From NCBI RefSeq assembly GCF_026167665.1, contig NZ_CP098740.1, positions 4,650,001 through 4,714,000 on the forward strand: a stretch of DNA of 64,000 bases, written 5' to 3'. Source of the stretch: Streptomyces drozdowiczii. GTDB taxonomy: Bacteria; Actinomycetota; Actinomycetes; Streptomycetales; Streptomycetaceae. The notes below the pieces were generated by a model. The model made no database searches and was not told where the DNA came from. It saw nothing but the letters and a program-made list of their open reading frames with translations. This document shows, piece after piece, positions 9,086-17,253 of the stretch; the stretch's first letter is position 1, and every line of letters starts with the position of its first letter. Position numbers and translations under genes: made by a program.

Positions 9086-10423
9086 CTACTTCGCCTGGGC
9101 GATCGCCGCGTCGATTTCCTTCGCGGTCTTCTCCAGGCCCGCCTCGATGTCCGTCTGCTTGCCCTTCTCGACGTCGAAGCCGAGGTTCTGGAGCGACGTG
9201 AGGTAGGCGCCGCCGTTCACCGAGGGCGGGGTGGTGGTGGACTCCGGGTTGGCCGCGATGTCCAGGAAGGTCTTGAAGCGCGGGTCGTACTTCAGCTTCG
9301 GCGACTTCAGCGCGGCCAGCGTGGAGGGCACGTTGTGGATGGCGTTGGCGAAGTTCACCACCGCGTCGGTGTCGGTCGTCATGAACTTGACCAGCTCCCA
9401 GGCCGCGTTCTGCTTGCCGGAGGTCGACGCGATGCCCGCGATGGTGCCGGTCAGATAGCCCTTGCCGTACGTGTCGGCCTGGTCGTCCGCGACGGGCATC
9501 GGGGCCACCCCGATCTCGAAGCCCGGCTTGGTGTCCTCGGCCATGCCGAGCCGCCACTCGCCGTCCAGCTGCATCGCCACCTGGCCGGTGTGGAACGGGT
9601 GCTTGGCGCCCCACTCGTCACCGAAGCCGGTACGGAACTTCTCCAGCTTCGCGTAGCCGCCGAGCGAGTCGACCAGCTTCTTCTGGTTCGTGAGCAGCGC
9701 GGCGAACGCCGGGTCCTTCGCGATGTTCGACTTGCCGTCCGCGTCGAAGTAGGTGGGGTTCCAGCCGCCGAGGTAGTGCTCGGTGGTCGACTCGTAGCCG
9801 TGGTAGTTCGGCATGAAGCCCAGCTGCTCGTACGAGTCGCCCTTGGTCTTCGTCAGCTTCTTCGCGTCGGCCGCGAACTCGGACCAGGTCTTCGGCGGGT
9901 CCGTGATCCCGGCCTTCTCGAACGCGTCCTTGTTGTAGTAGAGCCCGTACGCGTCACCCAGCAGCGGGACCGTGCAGCGCACCCCGTCGTACTGGGTGTA
10001 CTCGTTCATCGCCTTCGGGAAGGTCGCCTCGGGGTCGATGCCGTCCTTCTTCAGGAACGGGTTGAGGTCCACGAACGCCTTCGACGAGCAGAACTTGCCC
10101 ACGTTGTTCGTGGTGAACGAGGAGACCACGTCCGGCGCCTTGGAACCGCCGGCGCGCAGCGCCTGGTTGATCTTGTCGTCGGTCATGTTGCCGACGACCT
10201 TCACATGGATGTTGGGGTGGGCCTTCTCGAAGGCGGCGATCGTCGCCTCGATGCCCTTCACCTCGCCCGGCGCGCTCCAGCCGTGCCAGAAGGTGATGGT
10301 CGTCTCCTTGGACGCGTCGTCGTCGGCCCCGGCACCGCTCTGCCCGGTACAGGCGGAGGCGAACAGGGCTATCGCGGCGGTCGCGGCGAGTGCGGCGGCC
10401 GGCTTCCGGCGGTTTCCGGACAT
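9086..10423 (-). CDS. csnE: Sugar-binding lipoprotein of the ABC importer (CsnE type)
   Basis: 445-residue SBP family 1 lipoprotein. The signal peptide ends in the lipobox FASAC (Cys near residue 24) followed by a Gly/Ala/Asp linker. The mature protein has the hallmark TITFWHGWSAPGE start and a ligand-pocket segment GGWNPTYF. The ATG at 10423 has GGGAGA eight bases upstream. It follows the regulator by 52 bp and precedes both permeases. It should capture chitosan-derived glucosamine oligomers outside the cell; the specificity is inferred from operon synteny. Confidence 0.88.
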   Translation of the reverse strand: MSGNRRKPAAALAATAAIALFASACTGQSGAGADDDASKETTITFWHGWSAPGEVKGIEATIAAFEKAHPNIHVKVVGNMTDDKINQALRAGGSKAPDVVSSFTTNNVGKFCSSKAFVDLNPFLKKDGIDPEATFPKAMNEYTQYDGVRCTVPLLGDAYGLYYNKDAFEKAGITDPPKTWSEFAADAKKLTKTKGDSYEQLGFMPNYHGYESTTEHYLGGWNPTYFDADGKSNIAKDPAFAALLTNQKKLVDSLGGYAKLEKFRTGFGDEWGAKHPFHTGQVAMQLDGEWRLGMAEDTKPGFEIGVAPMPVADDQADTYGKGYLTGTIAGIASTSGKQNAAWELVKFMTTDTDAVVNFANAIHNVPSTLAALKSPKLKYDPRFKTFLDIAANPESTTTPPSVNGGAYLTSLQNLGFDVEKGKQTDIEAGLEKTAKEIDAAIAQAK

Positions 10424-10475
10424 GGTGAGGTCTCCCGGTGAGGCGGTGGGCAGCATGGGACGGAAGAAAGGCGGG

Positions 10476-11693
10476 TCAGCGCGAGGTGTCGAACACTTCG
10501 TCGCGGGTGGTGGCGAGCGCGCTCTCCAGCGCCCCGCGCAGTACGGGCCGGTGGGTGACGTCCCCGGCGAGCAGCCGGGGCCTGGACGCGGCCAGCTCGG
10601 CCAGCTCGGCCGCGACCCGGGCGCGCAGCGGCTCCCCGCCGCGCGAGAACAGCTCCCCGGAGAGCACGACGATCTCCGGGTCGAGGACGGCGACCAGCGA
10701 GGCGAGCCCGGTCGCGAGGCCGGTGGCGAACCGGTCGAGCAGCGCGGCGTACGGCCCCGCCTCACCCCGCTCCGCGGCCCCGGCGGCCCGGCCCACCAGC
10801 TCGGCGGCGATCTCGTGGTGGGTGCCGGAGCCCGGCGCGTCCTCGATGCCCAGCTCCCGGGCCAGCCGCGCGAGCACCTGGGCCCCCGCCAGCTCCTGGA
10901 AGCCGCCCGCGTTGGCCTTGGTGACCTGGCGGACCAGCGGCGCCCCCGGCACCGGCAGGAAGCCGACCTCGCCGGCGCCCCCGGTGAAGCCCCGGTGCAG
11001 CCGGCCGTTGATGACGAGGGCGGCGCCCAGGCCCTCCTCGTTCCACAGGAGCACGAAGTCGTCGTGGCCCCGGGCCGCCCCGCTCCGCTGCTCCGCCACC
11101 GCGACGAGGTTGACGTCGTTCTCGTACTCGACGGGCATCGGCAGCACCGCCGCCAGCTCGTCGAGCAGCGTGGTGGAGTGCCAGCCCGGCAGGTGCGAGG
11201 CGTACCGCAGCCGCCCGGTGTTCGGGTCGAAGGCGCCCGGGGTGCCGATGACCACCCGGTGCACGTCCGCCCGGGTCAGCCCGGCCGCCGCGACCGCGCC
11301 GTCCAGCGCCTCGGTCACCTCGCGCACCACGCTGTCGGCGCGCCGCCCGGGGGTCCGCAGCTCGAACTCCCCGACCGTCTCGCCGGTCACATCGGCGACG
11401 GCGGCCACGATCCGGTGGGCGTTCACATCGAGCCCGGCGACATGGGCGGCGGCGGCGTTGACCGCGTACAGCTGGGCGTTGGGGCCGGGGCGGCCGGCGG
11501 CGGTCCCGGTGGCGACGACCAGTCCGGCGGCTTCGAGGCGGGCCAGCAGCTGGGAGGCGGTGGGCTTGGAGAGCCCGGTGAGCTTCCCGATCCGGGTCCG
11601 CGACAGGGGGCCGTGCGCCAGGAGCAGATCGAGGGCGGCACGGTCGTTCATGGCGCGCAGGACGCTGGGTGTGCCCGGCGTGTTTCCGGCCAT
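10476..11693 (-). CDS. csnR: ROK-family transcriptional repressor, CsnR-like
   Basis: 405-residue ROK repressor. The N-terminal winged HTH lies at about residues 15-75 (ALDLLLAHGPLSRTRIGKLT and GLSKPTASQLLARLEAAGLV). An actin-like sugar-sensing domain follows, with VIGTPGAF, the NDVNLVAVAE segment and GFTGGAGEVGF. The canonical zinc motif CxCGxxGC of ROK kinases is absent, as usual for the regulators of this subgroup. The ATG at 11693 has AGGTG eight bases upstream. A perfect palindrome (11717-11731) sits just upstream, so the gene and the whole csn operon are probably autorepressed until sugar oligomers are taken up. Confidence 0.88.
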   Translation of the reverse strand: MAGNTPGTPSVLRAMNDRAALDLLLAHGPLSRTRIGKLTGLSKPTASQLLARLEAAGLVVATGTAAGRPGPNAQLYAVNAAAAHVAGLDVNAHRIVAAVADVTGETVGEFELRTPGRRADSVVREVTEALDGAVAAAGLTRADVHRVVIGTPGAFDPNTGRLRYASHLPGWHSTTLLDELAAVLPMPVEYENDVNLVAVAEQRSGAARGHDDFVLLWNEEGLGAALVINGRLHRGFTGGAGEVGFLPVPGAPLVRQVTKANAGGFQELAGAQVLARLARELGIEDAPGSGTHHEIAAELVGRAAGAAERGEAGPYAALLDRFATGLATGLASLVAVLDPEIVVLSGELFSRGGEPLRARVAAELAELAASRPRLLAGDVTHRPVLRGALESALATTRDEVFDTSR

Positions 11694-11716
11694 GAGCGTG
11701 GCACCTGCCCCTCTGT

Positions 11717-11731
11717 TAGGAAAGTTTCCTA
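11717..11731. promoter_or_regulatory. CsnR operator palindrome
   Basis: TAGGAAAGTTTCCTA is a perfect dyad around a single central base. It is centred 31 bp upstream of the csnR start. On the minus strand the left arm also resembles a -10 box (TAGGAA). It fits the GAAA/TTTC palindrome reported for CsnR control of chitosanase and of the csn operon. Confidence 0.8.
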
Positions 11732-11757
11732 TTCGGTGAGAGGAAGGTAGGGCCGGG

Positions 11758-11792
11758 GCCACCGGGGCGTCAATGACCCGGCCCCCGGTGGC
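11758..11792 (-). terminator. Terminator of the MscS-type gene
   Basis: 10-bp perfect stem GCCACCGGGG/CCCCGGTGGC with a 15-base loop, 28 bp beyond the stop of the mechanosensitive channel gene. It insulates the gene from the csn operon. Confidence 0.65.
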
Positions 11793-11819
11793 AACCAAAG
11801 CGTTACCCGGCCGGGCGGG

Positions 11820-12875
11820 CTACTTCGTGGTGTTCGGCGGGATCGGCGTCGTGGCGAGGGACTGCGGGGAGGTCGCCGATGCGTACGCGGACGGGGCGGC
11901 CATCCCGGCCGTGGGGTCGGCGCCCTCCGGGGCCTCCTCCGGGGTGCCGGCCACCATGCTGATGCCGGCCGCGTCCAGCGCCGTCTTGATGCGCCAGCGC
12001 AGCTCCCGCTCCACGCCGACCGCCTGGCCCGGCATGGTCTTCGCGCTCACCCGGACCGTCATCGAGTCCAGCAGCACCGTGTCCAGGCCCAGGATCTCCA
12101 CCGGGCCCCACAGCCGCTCCGTCCAGGGGTCCTCCTTGGCCATCTCCTGGGCGGCCTCGGTGATCACCGCGCGGACCTTCTCCAGGTCCTCCGTCGGGCG
12201 GACCTGGACGTCGACGCCCGCCGTGGACCAGCCCTGGCTGAGGTTCCCGATCCGCTTGACCTCGCCGTTGCGGACGTACCAGATCGCGCCGTTCTCGCCG
12301 CGCAGCTTGGTGACGCGCAGGCCCACCTCGATGACCTCGCCGGAGGCGACGCCCGCGTCGATCTGGTCGCCGACCCCGTACTGGTCCTCCAGGATCATGA
12401 AGACCCCGGACAGGAAGTCGGTGACCAGGTTGCGGGCGCCGAAGCCGAGGGCGACCCCGGCGACCCCGGCGGAGGCCAGCAGCGGGGCCAGGTTGATCTG
12501 GAACGCGCCCAGGATCATCAGCGCCGCGGTGCCCAGGATCAGGAACGAGGCCACCGAACGGAGCACCGAGCCGATCGCCTCCGACCGCTGGCGGCGGCGC
12601 TCCGCGTTGACCAGGAGACCGCCGAGCGCGGTGCCCTCCACCGCCTGCGCGCTGCGGTTCATCCGCTCGATGAGCTTGGTCAGGGCGCGGCGGACGGCGA
12701 TGCGCAGAACGACCGCGATCGCCGCGATGAGGACGATCCGCAGCCCGGTGTTCAGCCAGGTGGACCAGTTCTCCTCGACCCAGCCCGCGGCGTCTCCCGC
12801 CTGCTTCGCGGCTTCGTCCAGCGAGCCGCCCGGCTCCGGTGACGGGGCTGCGGCCAACAGGGCGGACAGGGACAC
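11820..12875 (-). CDS. Small-conductance mechanosensitive channel (MscS family)
   Basis: 351-residue membrane channel that relieves turgor. One N-terminal helix (LNTGLRIVLIAAIAVVLRIA) is followed by two more (SVASFLILGTAALMILGAF and LLASAGVAGVALGFGARNLV). The latter carries the Gly/Ala-packed pore helix, and MscS signature GFGARNLVTDFLSGVFMILE leads into the beta domain with DQYGVGDQID. A Pro/Ala-rich cytoplasmic tail follows. The start is GTG at 12875, with GGAGG seven bases upstream. It is divergent from the HNH gene. Confidence 0.9.
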   Translation of the reverse strand: MSLSALLAAAPSPEPGGSLDEAAKQAGDAAGWVEENWSTWLNTGLRIVLIAAIAVVLRIAVRRALTKLIERMNRSAQAVEGTALGGLLVNAERRRQRSEAIGSVLRSVASFLILGTAALMILGAFQINLAPLLASAGVAGVALGFGARNLVTDFLSGVFMILEDQYGVGDQIDAGVASGEVIEVGLRVTKLRGENGAIWYVRNGEVKRIGNLSQGWSTAGVDVQVRPTEDLEKVRAVITEAAQEMAKEDPWTERLWGPVEILGLDTVLLDSMTVRVSAKTMPGQAVGVERELRWRIKTALDAAGISMVAGTPEEAPEGADPTAGMAAPSAYASATSPQSLATTPIPPNTTK

Positions 12876-13068
12876 GGCGAAACCTCCAGGGGGCGAGCGC
12901 TGAGCGGATGAGCGCTGAACAACCACACTAACGGGGGACCCTCGCGGGAAAAATTCCTTCCGGCCCGTTACCGGTACGTGGTGGCGCTCCGACCAGGCGT
13001 GAGGGGAGACTGAGAGCGGAGATCGTCCCGGCGCGAGCCACGCGCCGCCGGCGTACAAGGAGGCATCC

Positions 13069-13605
13069 GTGCCGCATGTCCTGGTTCTCAACGCGTCGTA
13101 CGAGCCGCTCGGCGTCGTACCGCTCCGCCGCGCACTCGTCCTCGTCCTCGAGAACAAGGCCATCTGTCTTGAGGAGTCCGGCGCCCTCATGCACAGCGCG
13201 ACCCGCGCCGTCCCGGCCCCCAGCGTCGTCCGCCTCAAGCGGTTCGTCCGCGTCCCCTACCGGGGTCCGGTGCCGCTGACCCGGCGGGCGCTGTTCGCCA
13301 GGGACGGCGGGCGCTGCATGTACTGCGGGGCCGCCGCGACCAGCGTCGACCACGTCATCCCGCGCAGCCGGGGCGGCCGGCACGCCTGGGACAACGTGGT
13401 GGCGGCCTGCCGCCGCTGCAACCACGTCAAGGCCGACCGCCATCTGCCCGAGCTCGGCTGGCGGCTGCACCAGCAGCCCGCCCCGCCGACCGGACTGGCC
13501 TGGCGGATCATCGGCACGGGGCACCGCGACCCGCGCTGGCTGCCCTATCTGCAACCGTTCGGCGCGGACGACGCGATGGCCCGGATCGACGGCATCTCAG
13601 CCTGA
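13069..13605 (+). CDS. HNH endonuclease family protein
   Basis: 178-residue HNH protein of the widespread actinobacterial type that starts LVLNASYEPLGVV. The zinc/HNH core is CMYCG (about residue 83), TSVDHVIPRSRGG with the catalytic His, and NVVAACRRCNHVKADR. The GTG start is preceded by AAGGAGG. Its biological role is unproven. It is a single-gene unit read away from the mscS gene and ends in a hairpin shared with the convergent glycosidase gene. Confidence 0.88.
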   Translation: MPHVLVLNASYEPLGVVPLRRALVLVLENKAICLEESGALMHSATRAVPAPSVVRLKRFVRVPYRGPVPLTRRALFARDGGRCMYCGAAATSVDHVIPRSRGGRHAWDNVVAACRRCNHVKADRHLPELGWRLHQQPAPPTGLAWRIIGTGHRDPRWLPYLQPFGADDAMARIDGISA

Positions 13606-13623
13606 GACCGGGCCTGTGTGCTT

Positions 13624-13650
13624 CCCGGGGCGGCCCGCCGCCGCCCCGGG
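13624..13650. terminator. Bidirectional terminator (HNH / GH84 genes)
   Basis: Perfect 11-bp stem CCCGGGGCGGC with a 5-base loop, between two convergent gene ends. Confidence 0.75.
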
Positions 13651-13670
13651 GCCTTGGCCTGCCCGGCCCC

Positions 13671-16600
13671 TCAGCCGTCCTCCGCCACCGCGTACGCCTC
13701 GGCCGACCAGAGCGAGATCCCGTACTTCGTGGCCCGCTCGTCGCCCAGGACGCGCACGAACCGGGTGTCCTTCGCGTCCATCCGCACCGACTCGCGCCCG
13801 CCCTCGCCCTCCCGGACGGTCGCGGCGGTGCGCCAGGTGCGGCCGTCCGACGAGACCTGGACGCGGTAGCGCGAGGCGTACGCGTCCTGCCAGTGCAGCA
13901 CCACCCTGCCGAGGCGGACCGGGGCGGGCAGTTCCGCCTGCCACCACGCCCCGTCCTCGGCCGGGGAGGACCAGCGGGTCTCCGGGTCGCCGTCGGACGC
14001 GGCGGACGCCGGGAAGTCGGCGGTCTCGTCGCCCGACGAGGAGGCGGTGGCCCCGCGCAGCAGGTCGGGCCCGGCGGTGCGCGGGTAGGCCCGCACGGTC
14101 AGGGTGGTCCGCTCGTCCCCGAAGGCGAACGGCACCTCGTACTCGCCGGCCGGGGTGTCCTCCGGGACCGTGATCTCCACCGGGACCTCGGTCCGGGTCC
14201 CGCGCGGCACGGTCGTACGCTTCGGCACCCGGACCTCGATGCCCTCGGGCGCCTTCGCGGTCAGCCGGCCGCGCACCGCGGCCGGGCGCCGGCCGGACAG
14301 CCGGGCCCGGACCTCCTGCGGCCCGCCGCCGATGACCGCGTCCGTCTCGCCGCGCGCCAGGTCCAGCCGGGCGGCCGGCTCGTCCCCGAACCAGGGCACC
14401 AGGGAGCGCACGTCCGGGGCGGTCCCCGCGCGGACCGACGCCCCGGCCAGCGGGGGGATGACCAGGGGCGGGGACCCGGCCGCCAGCGGGGTCGCGGCCG
14501 GCCAGCTGATCCGGACCGCGTCGGCCCGCACCCCCTCGCCCGCCGCCTGGGTCCAGCCGCCCGCCGACAGCGGGCCGAGCGCGCGCCAGCCCTCGCCCGG
14601 CACATGGGCCTGGACCGTCGCGCCCACCGCCGCCCCGTCGTCCGGCACGGTCGTCGCGGTGACCGCCTCCAGCGGACGGGCCCGGTCGAGCCGCACCGTA
14701 TAGCTGCCCGGGGCCTCGGACACCTCGCCGCCCGGCCGGTCCGTGCCGGTCCAGGAACGGGCCTCCTCGCGGACCCGGTCGAGGAACGGGTCGAGCACGC
14801 CCTCCCCGACCTTCGCGCCGCCCGCCGCGATGTCCTTCCGGACCCGCTCCAGCGCCAGGGACGCCCGCCAGGCGGCGGCCCCGTCGCCCCGGGCCTGGGC
14901 GCGCAGCAGGTCCACGGCCAGCTCGCCCGCGTGGCCGTAGCGGGACAGCTGCGCGGTCCACGGGCGTACCTCGGTGCCGAGCCGGCCCCCGGCGACGCCC
15001 GCGAGCCGCGCCGGGGCCGCCCGCATCTCCCCGAACGCGTCCCGCAGCCGGTCCGCCGCCGTGTCGAGCGCCTTGCCGTCGCCGTCCGCGTACGCCGTGC
15101 GGAACACGGCGATCAGCGGCCGCAGATACGCGGACTCGGTGGAGCCGAGCACGGAGCCCGCGCTGTTGCCCGCGAGCGCCCGCAGCGCGCCGCCGCTCCG
15201 GCCGTCGCCGCCCGCGAGGTCGTCGATCGCGGCCTCCCAGGACTTCGCGGGGTCGTAGCCCCTCGGGTTCCAGGCGAAGTCGGCGGCCGTGAAGAGCGGG
15301 ATGCGGGACGCGGCGGGCTGCTCCATCGCGTTGGCCAGCAGCGCCGCCGAACCGGACGCCACCGCCGGGTCCCGGCCGGTGTACGGGCCGAGGAAGATCC
15401 GGTCCTGCGCGTAGTCGTTGACCGGGTAGTTGTCCATGGTCACCAGCGGGTGCCCGAAGGCGGCGCGCGCCCCGGCCAGTTCGCCGCCGGTGATGGTCCT
15501 CGGTACGACCCCGACACCCGTCCAGGCGACCTCGATCCCGTCCGCCAGCTCCCGGGCGAGCGCCGTGCGGTACGCGGTCGTGCCGTCCTGGTAGTACTCC
15601 GTCGGCATCACCGACAGCGGCAGGGCGTCCGGGTGGCGCTGGGCCAGGTGCCGGGCCACGCCGTTCACGACGCGGGCCTGCGCCCGGGCCGCCGCCCCGG
15701 GGCCGCTGCCGAAGGCGTCCGCGTCGGCCGCGCAGTGCCACTCGCTGTAGCTGACGTCCTGGAACTGCACCTGGAAGACCCGCACCCCCAGGTCCCACAT
15801 CGCGTCGATCTTGCGGTTCAGCGCCTTGAGATCGCGGTCCGACGACAGGCACATCGACTGGCCCGGCGCCACCGCCCAGCCGAGCGTCACGTGCTCGGCC
15901 GCGGCCCGTTCCGCCAGCGCCCGGAAGTCGGCCTTCCGCGCCGCCGGGTACGGGTCGCGCCAGCGGGCCTGGCGGTACGGGTCGTCGCCCGCCGCGTAGA
16001 GATAGCGGTTCTGCTTGGTGCGCCCCAGGAAGCCGAGCTGCGCGAGCCGGTCCTCCTGACTCCACGGCTGCCCGTAGAACCCCTCGGTCAGCCCGCGTAC
16101 GGCGGTGGCCGGCCAGTCCCGGACGACGACCCCGGCGACCTTCCCGCCCCGCACCAGCTGGCGCAGCGTCTGCACCGCGTGGAACAGCCCGTCCTCGCCG
16201 ACGCCCTCGACCGCCACCGTGTCCCGCTTCGCGAGCCGCCCGGCCGCCAGCCGGTAACCGCCCGCCGGCAGATCCGCGCGGTCCGGGGCGCCCAGGCCGC
16301 GCAGCGCGTCCGCCGCCCCGTCGCCGCCCAGCCGCAGGACCGGCCCGGCGCCGGGCAGCGCCTCGTGGACCGTGCGCACCCCGGCGTCCGCCAGGACCGC
16401 GCGCAGCGCCTTCACCGCGTACGGGTCGGCCTCCGCGTCCGCGAGCAGGGTGACCTCGCGGCCCAGGGCGACGGCGGGACCGGCCGCCGCCATGGTCTGC
16501 GGGCGCGGCCACACGGCGGGGAGCGCCGAGTCCGCCGCGCGGCTCCGGTCCGCCGCGGACCTGGACGCCGGGTCCGGGGGAGCGGCGAGCGCCTGCGGGG

Positions 16601-16673
16601 CCCCGGCGGCGAGCAGACCGCCGAGCACGGCCACGGCGACGGCCGTCGCCCGCGTCCTCCCACTGAGCCGCAT
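13671..16673 (-). CDS. Secreted GH84-like beta-N-acetylhexosaminidase with C-terminal F5/8 (CBM32) domain
   Basis: 1000-residue secreted protein. The Sec signal peptide (residues 1-30, ending APQALAA) is followed by a GH20b-like N-terminal domain (WPRPQTM to about 170). The family 84 barrel starts at RGLTEGFYGQPWS and contains the segment FQVQFQDVSYSEWHC, where the catalytic Asp pair DD of GH84 is expected but QD is seen. A helical spacer, an NPCBM/NEW-like beta domain and a final discoidin domain (ATASSSGDETADF, DGDPETRWSSP) follow. It is likely to act outside the cell on GlcNAc-bearing glycans. The ATG at 16673 follows GAGAGACAGGG. It is transcribed alone. The neighbouring amino-sugar uptake operon makes a shared substrate plausible. 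Confidence 0.8.
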   Translation of the reverse strand: MRLSGRTRATAVAVAVLGGLLAAGAPQALAAPPDPASRSAADRSRAADSALPAVWPRPQTMAAAGPAVALGREVTLLADAEADPYAVKALRAVLADAGVRTVHEALPGAGPVLRLGGDGAADALRGLGAPDRADLPAGGYRLAAGRLAKRDTVAVEGVGEDGLFHAVQTLRQLVRGGKVAGVVVRDWPATAVRGLTEGFYGQPWSQEDRLAQLGFLGRTKQNRYLYAAGDDPYRQARWRDPYPAARKADFRALAERAAAEHVTLGWAVAPGQSMCLSSDRDLKALNRKIDAMWDLGVRVFQVQFQDVSYSEWHCAADADAFGSGPGAAARAQARVVNGVARHLAQRHPDALPLSVMPTEYYQDGTTAYRTALARELADGIEVAWTGVGVVPRTITGGELAGARAAFGHPLVTMDNYPVNDYAQDRIFLGPYTGRDPAVASGSAALLANAMEQPAASRIPLFTAADFAWNPRGYDPAKSWEAAIDDLAGGDGRSGGALRALAGNSAGSVLGSTESAYLRPLIAVFRTAYADGDGKALDTAADRLRDAFGEMRAAPARLAGVAGGRLGTEVRPWTAQLSRYGHAGELAVDLLRAQARGDGAAAWRASLALERVRKDIAAGGAKVGEGVLDPFLDRVREEARSWTGTDRPGGEVSEAPGSYTVRLDRARPLEAVTATTVPDDGAAVGATVQAHVPGEGWRALGPLSAGGWTQAAGEGVRADAVRISWPAATPLAAGSPPLVIPPLAGASVRAGTAPDVRSLVPWFGDEPAARLDLARGETDAVIGGGPQEVRARLSGRRPAAVRGRLTAKAPEGIEVRVPKRTTVPRGTRTEVPVEITVPEDTPAGEYEVPFAFGDERTTLTVRAYPRTAGPDLLRGATASSSGDETADFPASAASDGDPETRWSSPAEDGAWWQAELPAPVRLGRVVLHWQDAYASRYRVQVSSDGRTWRTAATVREGEGGRESVRMDAKDTRFVRVLGDERATKYGISLWSAEAYAVAEDG

Positions 16674-16987
16674 CCCTGTCTCTCCCCTCGCCCCGGCCGA
16701 TGCCGTCCGAGCCCACCACCCCGCGCGCGAGGGTGTCAATGCGCGAGGCGTTCGGTACGGAAATGCCCTGATATGACCGGTGTGATGAGCGGGGCGCGTG
16801 CGACGGGGCGATACGCGAAAGACAGCGCCGAATGGCCGAAAAAGGCGAACGTCTTGCGGGCAACCCGGCCTTCGGGAACCGAATGTGACCCGGAGCACGT
16901 TGAACTCGTTGTTGTCACGCCTACGTCTGCGGCCGCGCCCGCTGGGTAGGCCGTCACTGTCCTGTTCTCCACGGCCAGGAGGCCACC
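16674..16987. other. Intergenic region upstream of the hexosaminidase and repeat ORF
   Basis: 314 bp with two divergent promoters by implication. It is locally AT-richer around 16895-16925 (TTGAACTCGTTGTTGTCACG), a possible -35 region for rightward transcription, but no good -10 hexamer follows at the right distance. No DasR-type (ACTGGTCTAGACCACT-like) element was seen. Confidence 0.35.
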
Positions 16988-17161
16988 ATGCCCGCCATCG
17001 CGCAGCGTCCGCTCTCCGCCCTCTCCAAACAGGCATCCGGTCCCGCCCCGCTGATCAGCGCCTGCCCCGCCACCGTGCCCGGCCCGCTCACGAGCGAAGC
17101 CCCGCTCGCCGACGCCATACCCCTGACCAGCGAGCCCCCGCTCGCCGAGGCCACCCCCTGA
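16988..17161 (+). CDS. Small 12-residue-repeat ORF upstream of malQ (probably frameshifted; full length to 17253)
   Basis: An ATG with a strong ribosome site (AGGAGG, five bases upstream) opens a frame of 57 codons that stops at TGA 17159-17161. It encodes repeats of 12 residues beginning PLTSE (PLTSEAPLADAI, PLTSEPPLAEAT). Restoring one C in the run at 17154-17158 continues the same repeats (PLTSEPPLAVLA, PLTSEPAASGCA) and ends at TGA 17251-17253, directly abutting the malQ ATG. The restored product has 88 residues. There is no signal peptide or known domain. The abutting stop/start suggests translational coupling to malQ. Function unknown; a repeat-containing leader or precursor peptide are options. 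Confidence 0.55.
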   Translation: MPAIAQRPLSALSKQASGPAPLISACPATVPGPLTSEAPLADAIPLTSEPPLAEATP

Positions 17162-17226
17162 CCAGCGAGCCGCCGCTCGCCGTCCTCGCCCCGCTGACCA
17201 GCGAACCGGCCGCGTCCGGCTGCGCA
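17048..17226 (+). repeat. Five 36-bp tandem repeats (one unit 35 bp)
   Basis: Units start at 17048, 17084, 17120, 17156 and 17191. All encode PL(I/T)S followed by eight more residues. Units 2-4 are closest (CTGACCAGCGAGCC core). The fourth unit is one base short, which marks the frameshift exactly. Confidence 0.7.
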
Positions 17227-17253
17227 TGGGGCACGGAGTCCCCAGGAGTCTGA

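Noticed and set aside
13893..16949. 1018-codon open frame opposite the GH84-like gene
   Set aside because: Low-complexity Arg/Pro/Gly product typical of antisense frames; the minus-strand gene has a signal peptide and recognised domains.
16674..16987. DasR-responsive element before the hexosaminidase
   Set aside because: Searched by eye for ACTGGTCTAGACCACT-like dyads; none found.
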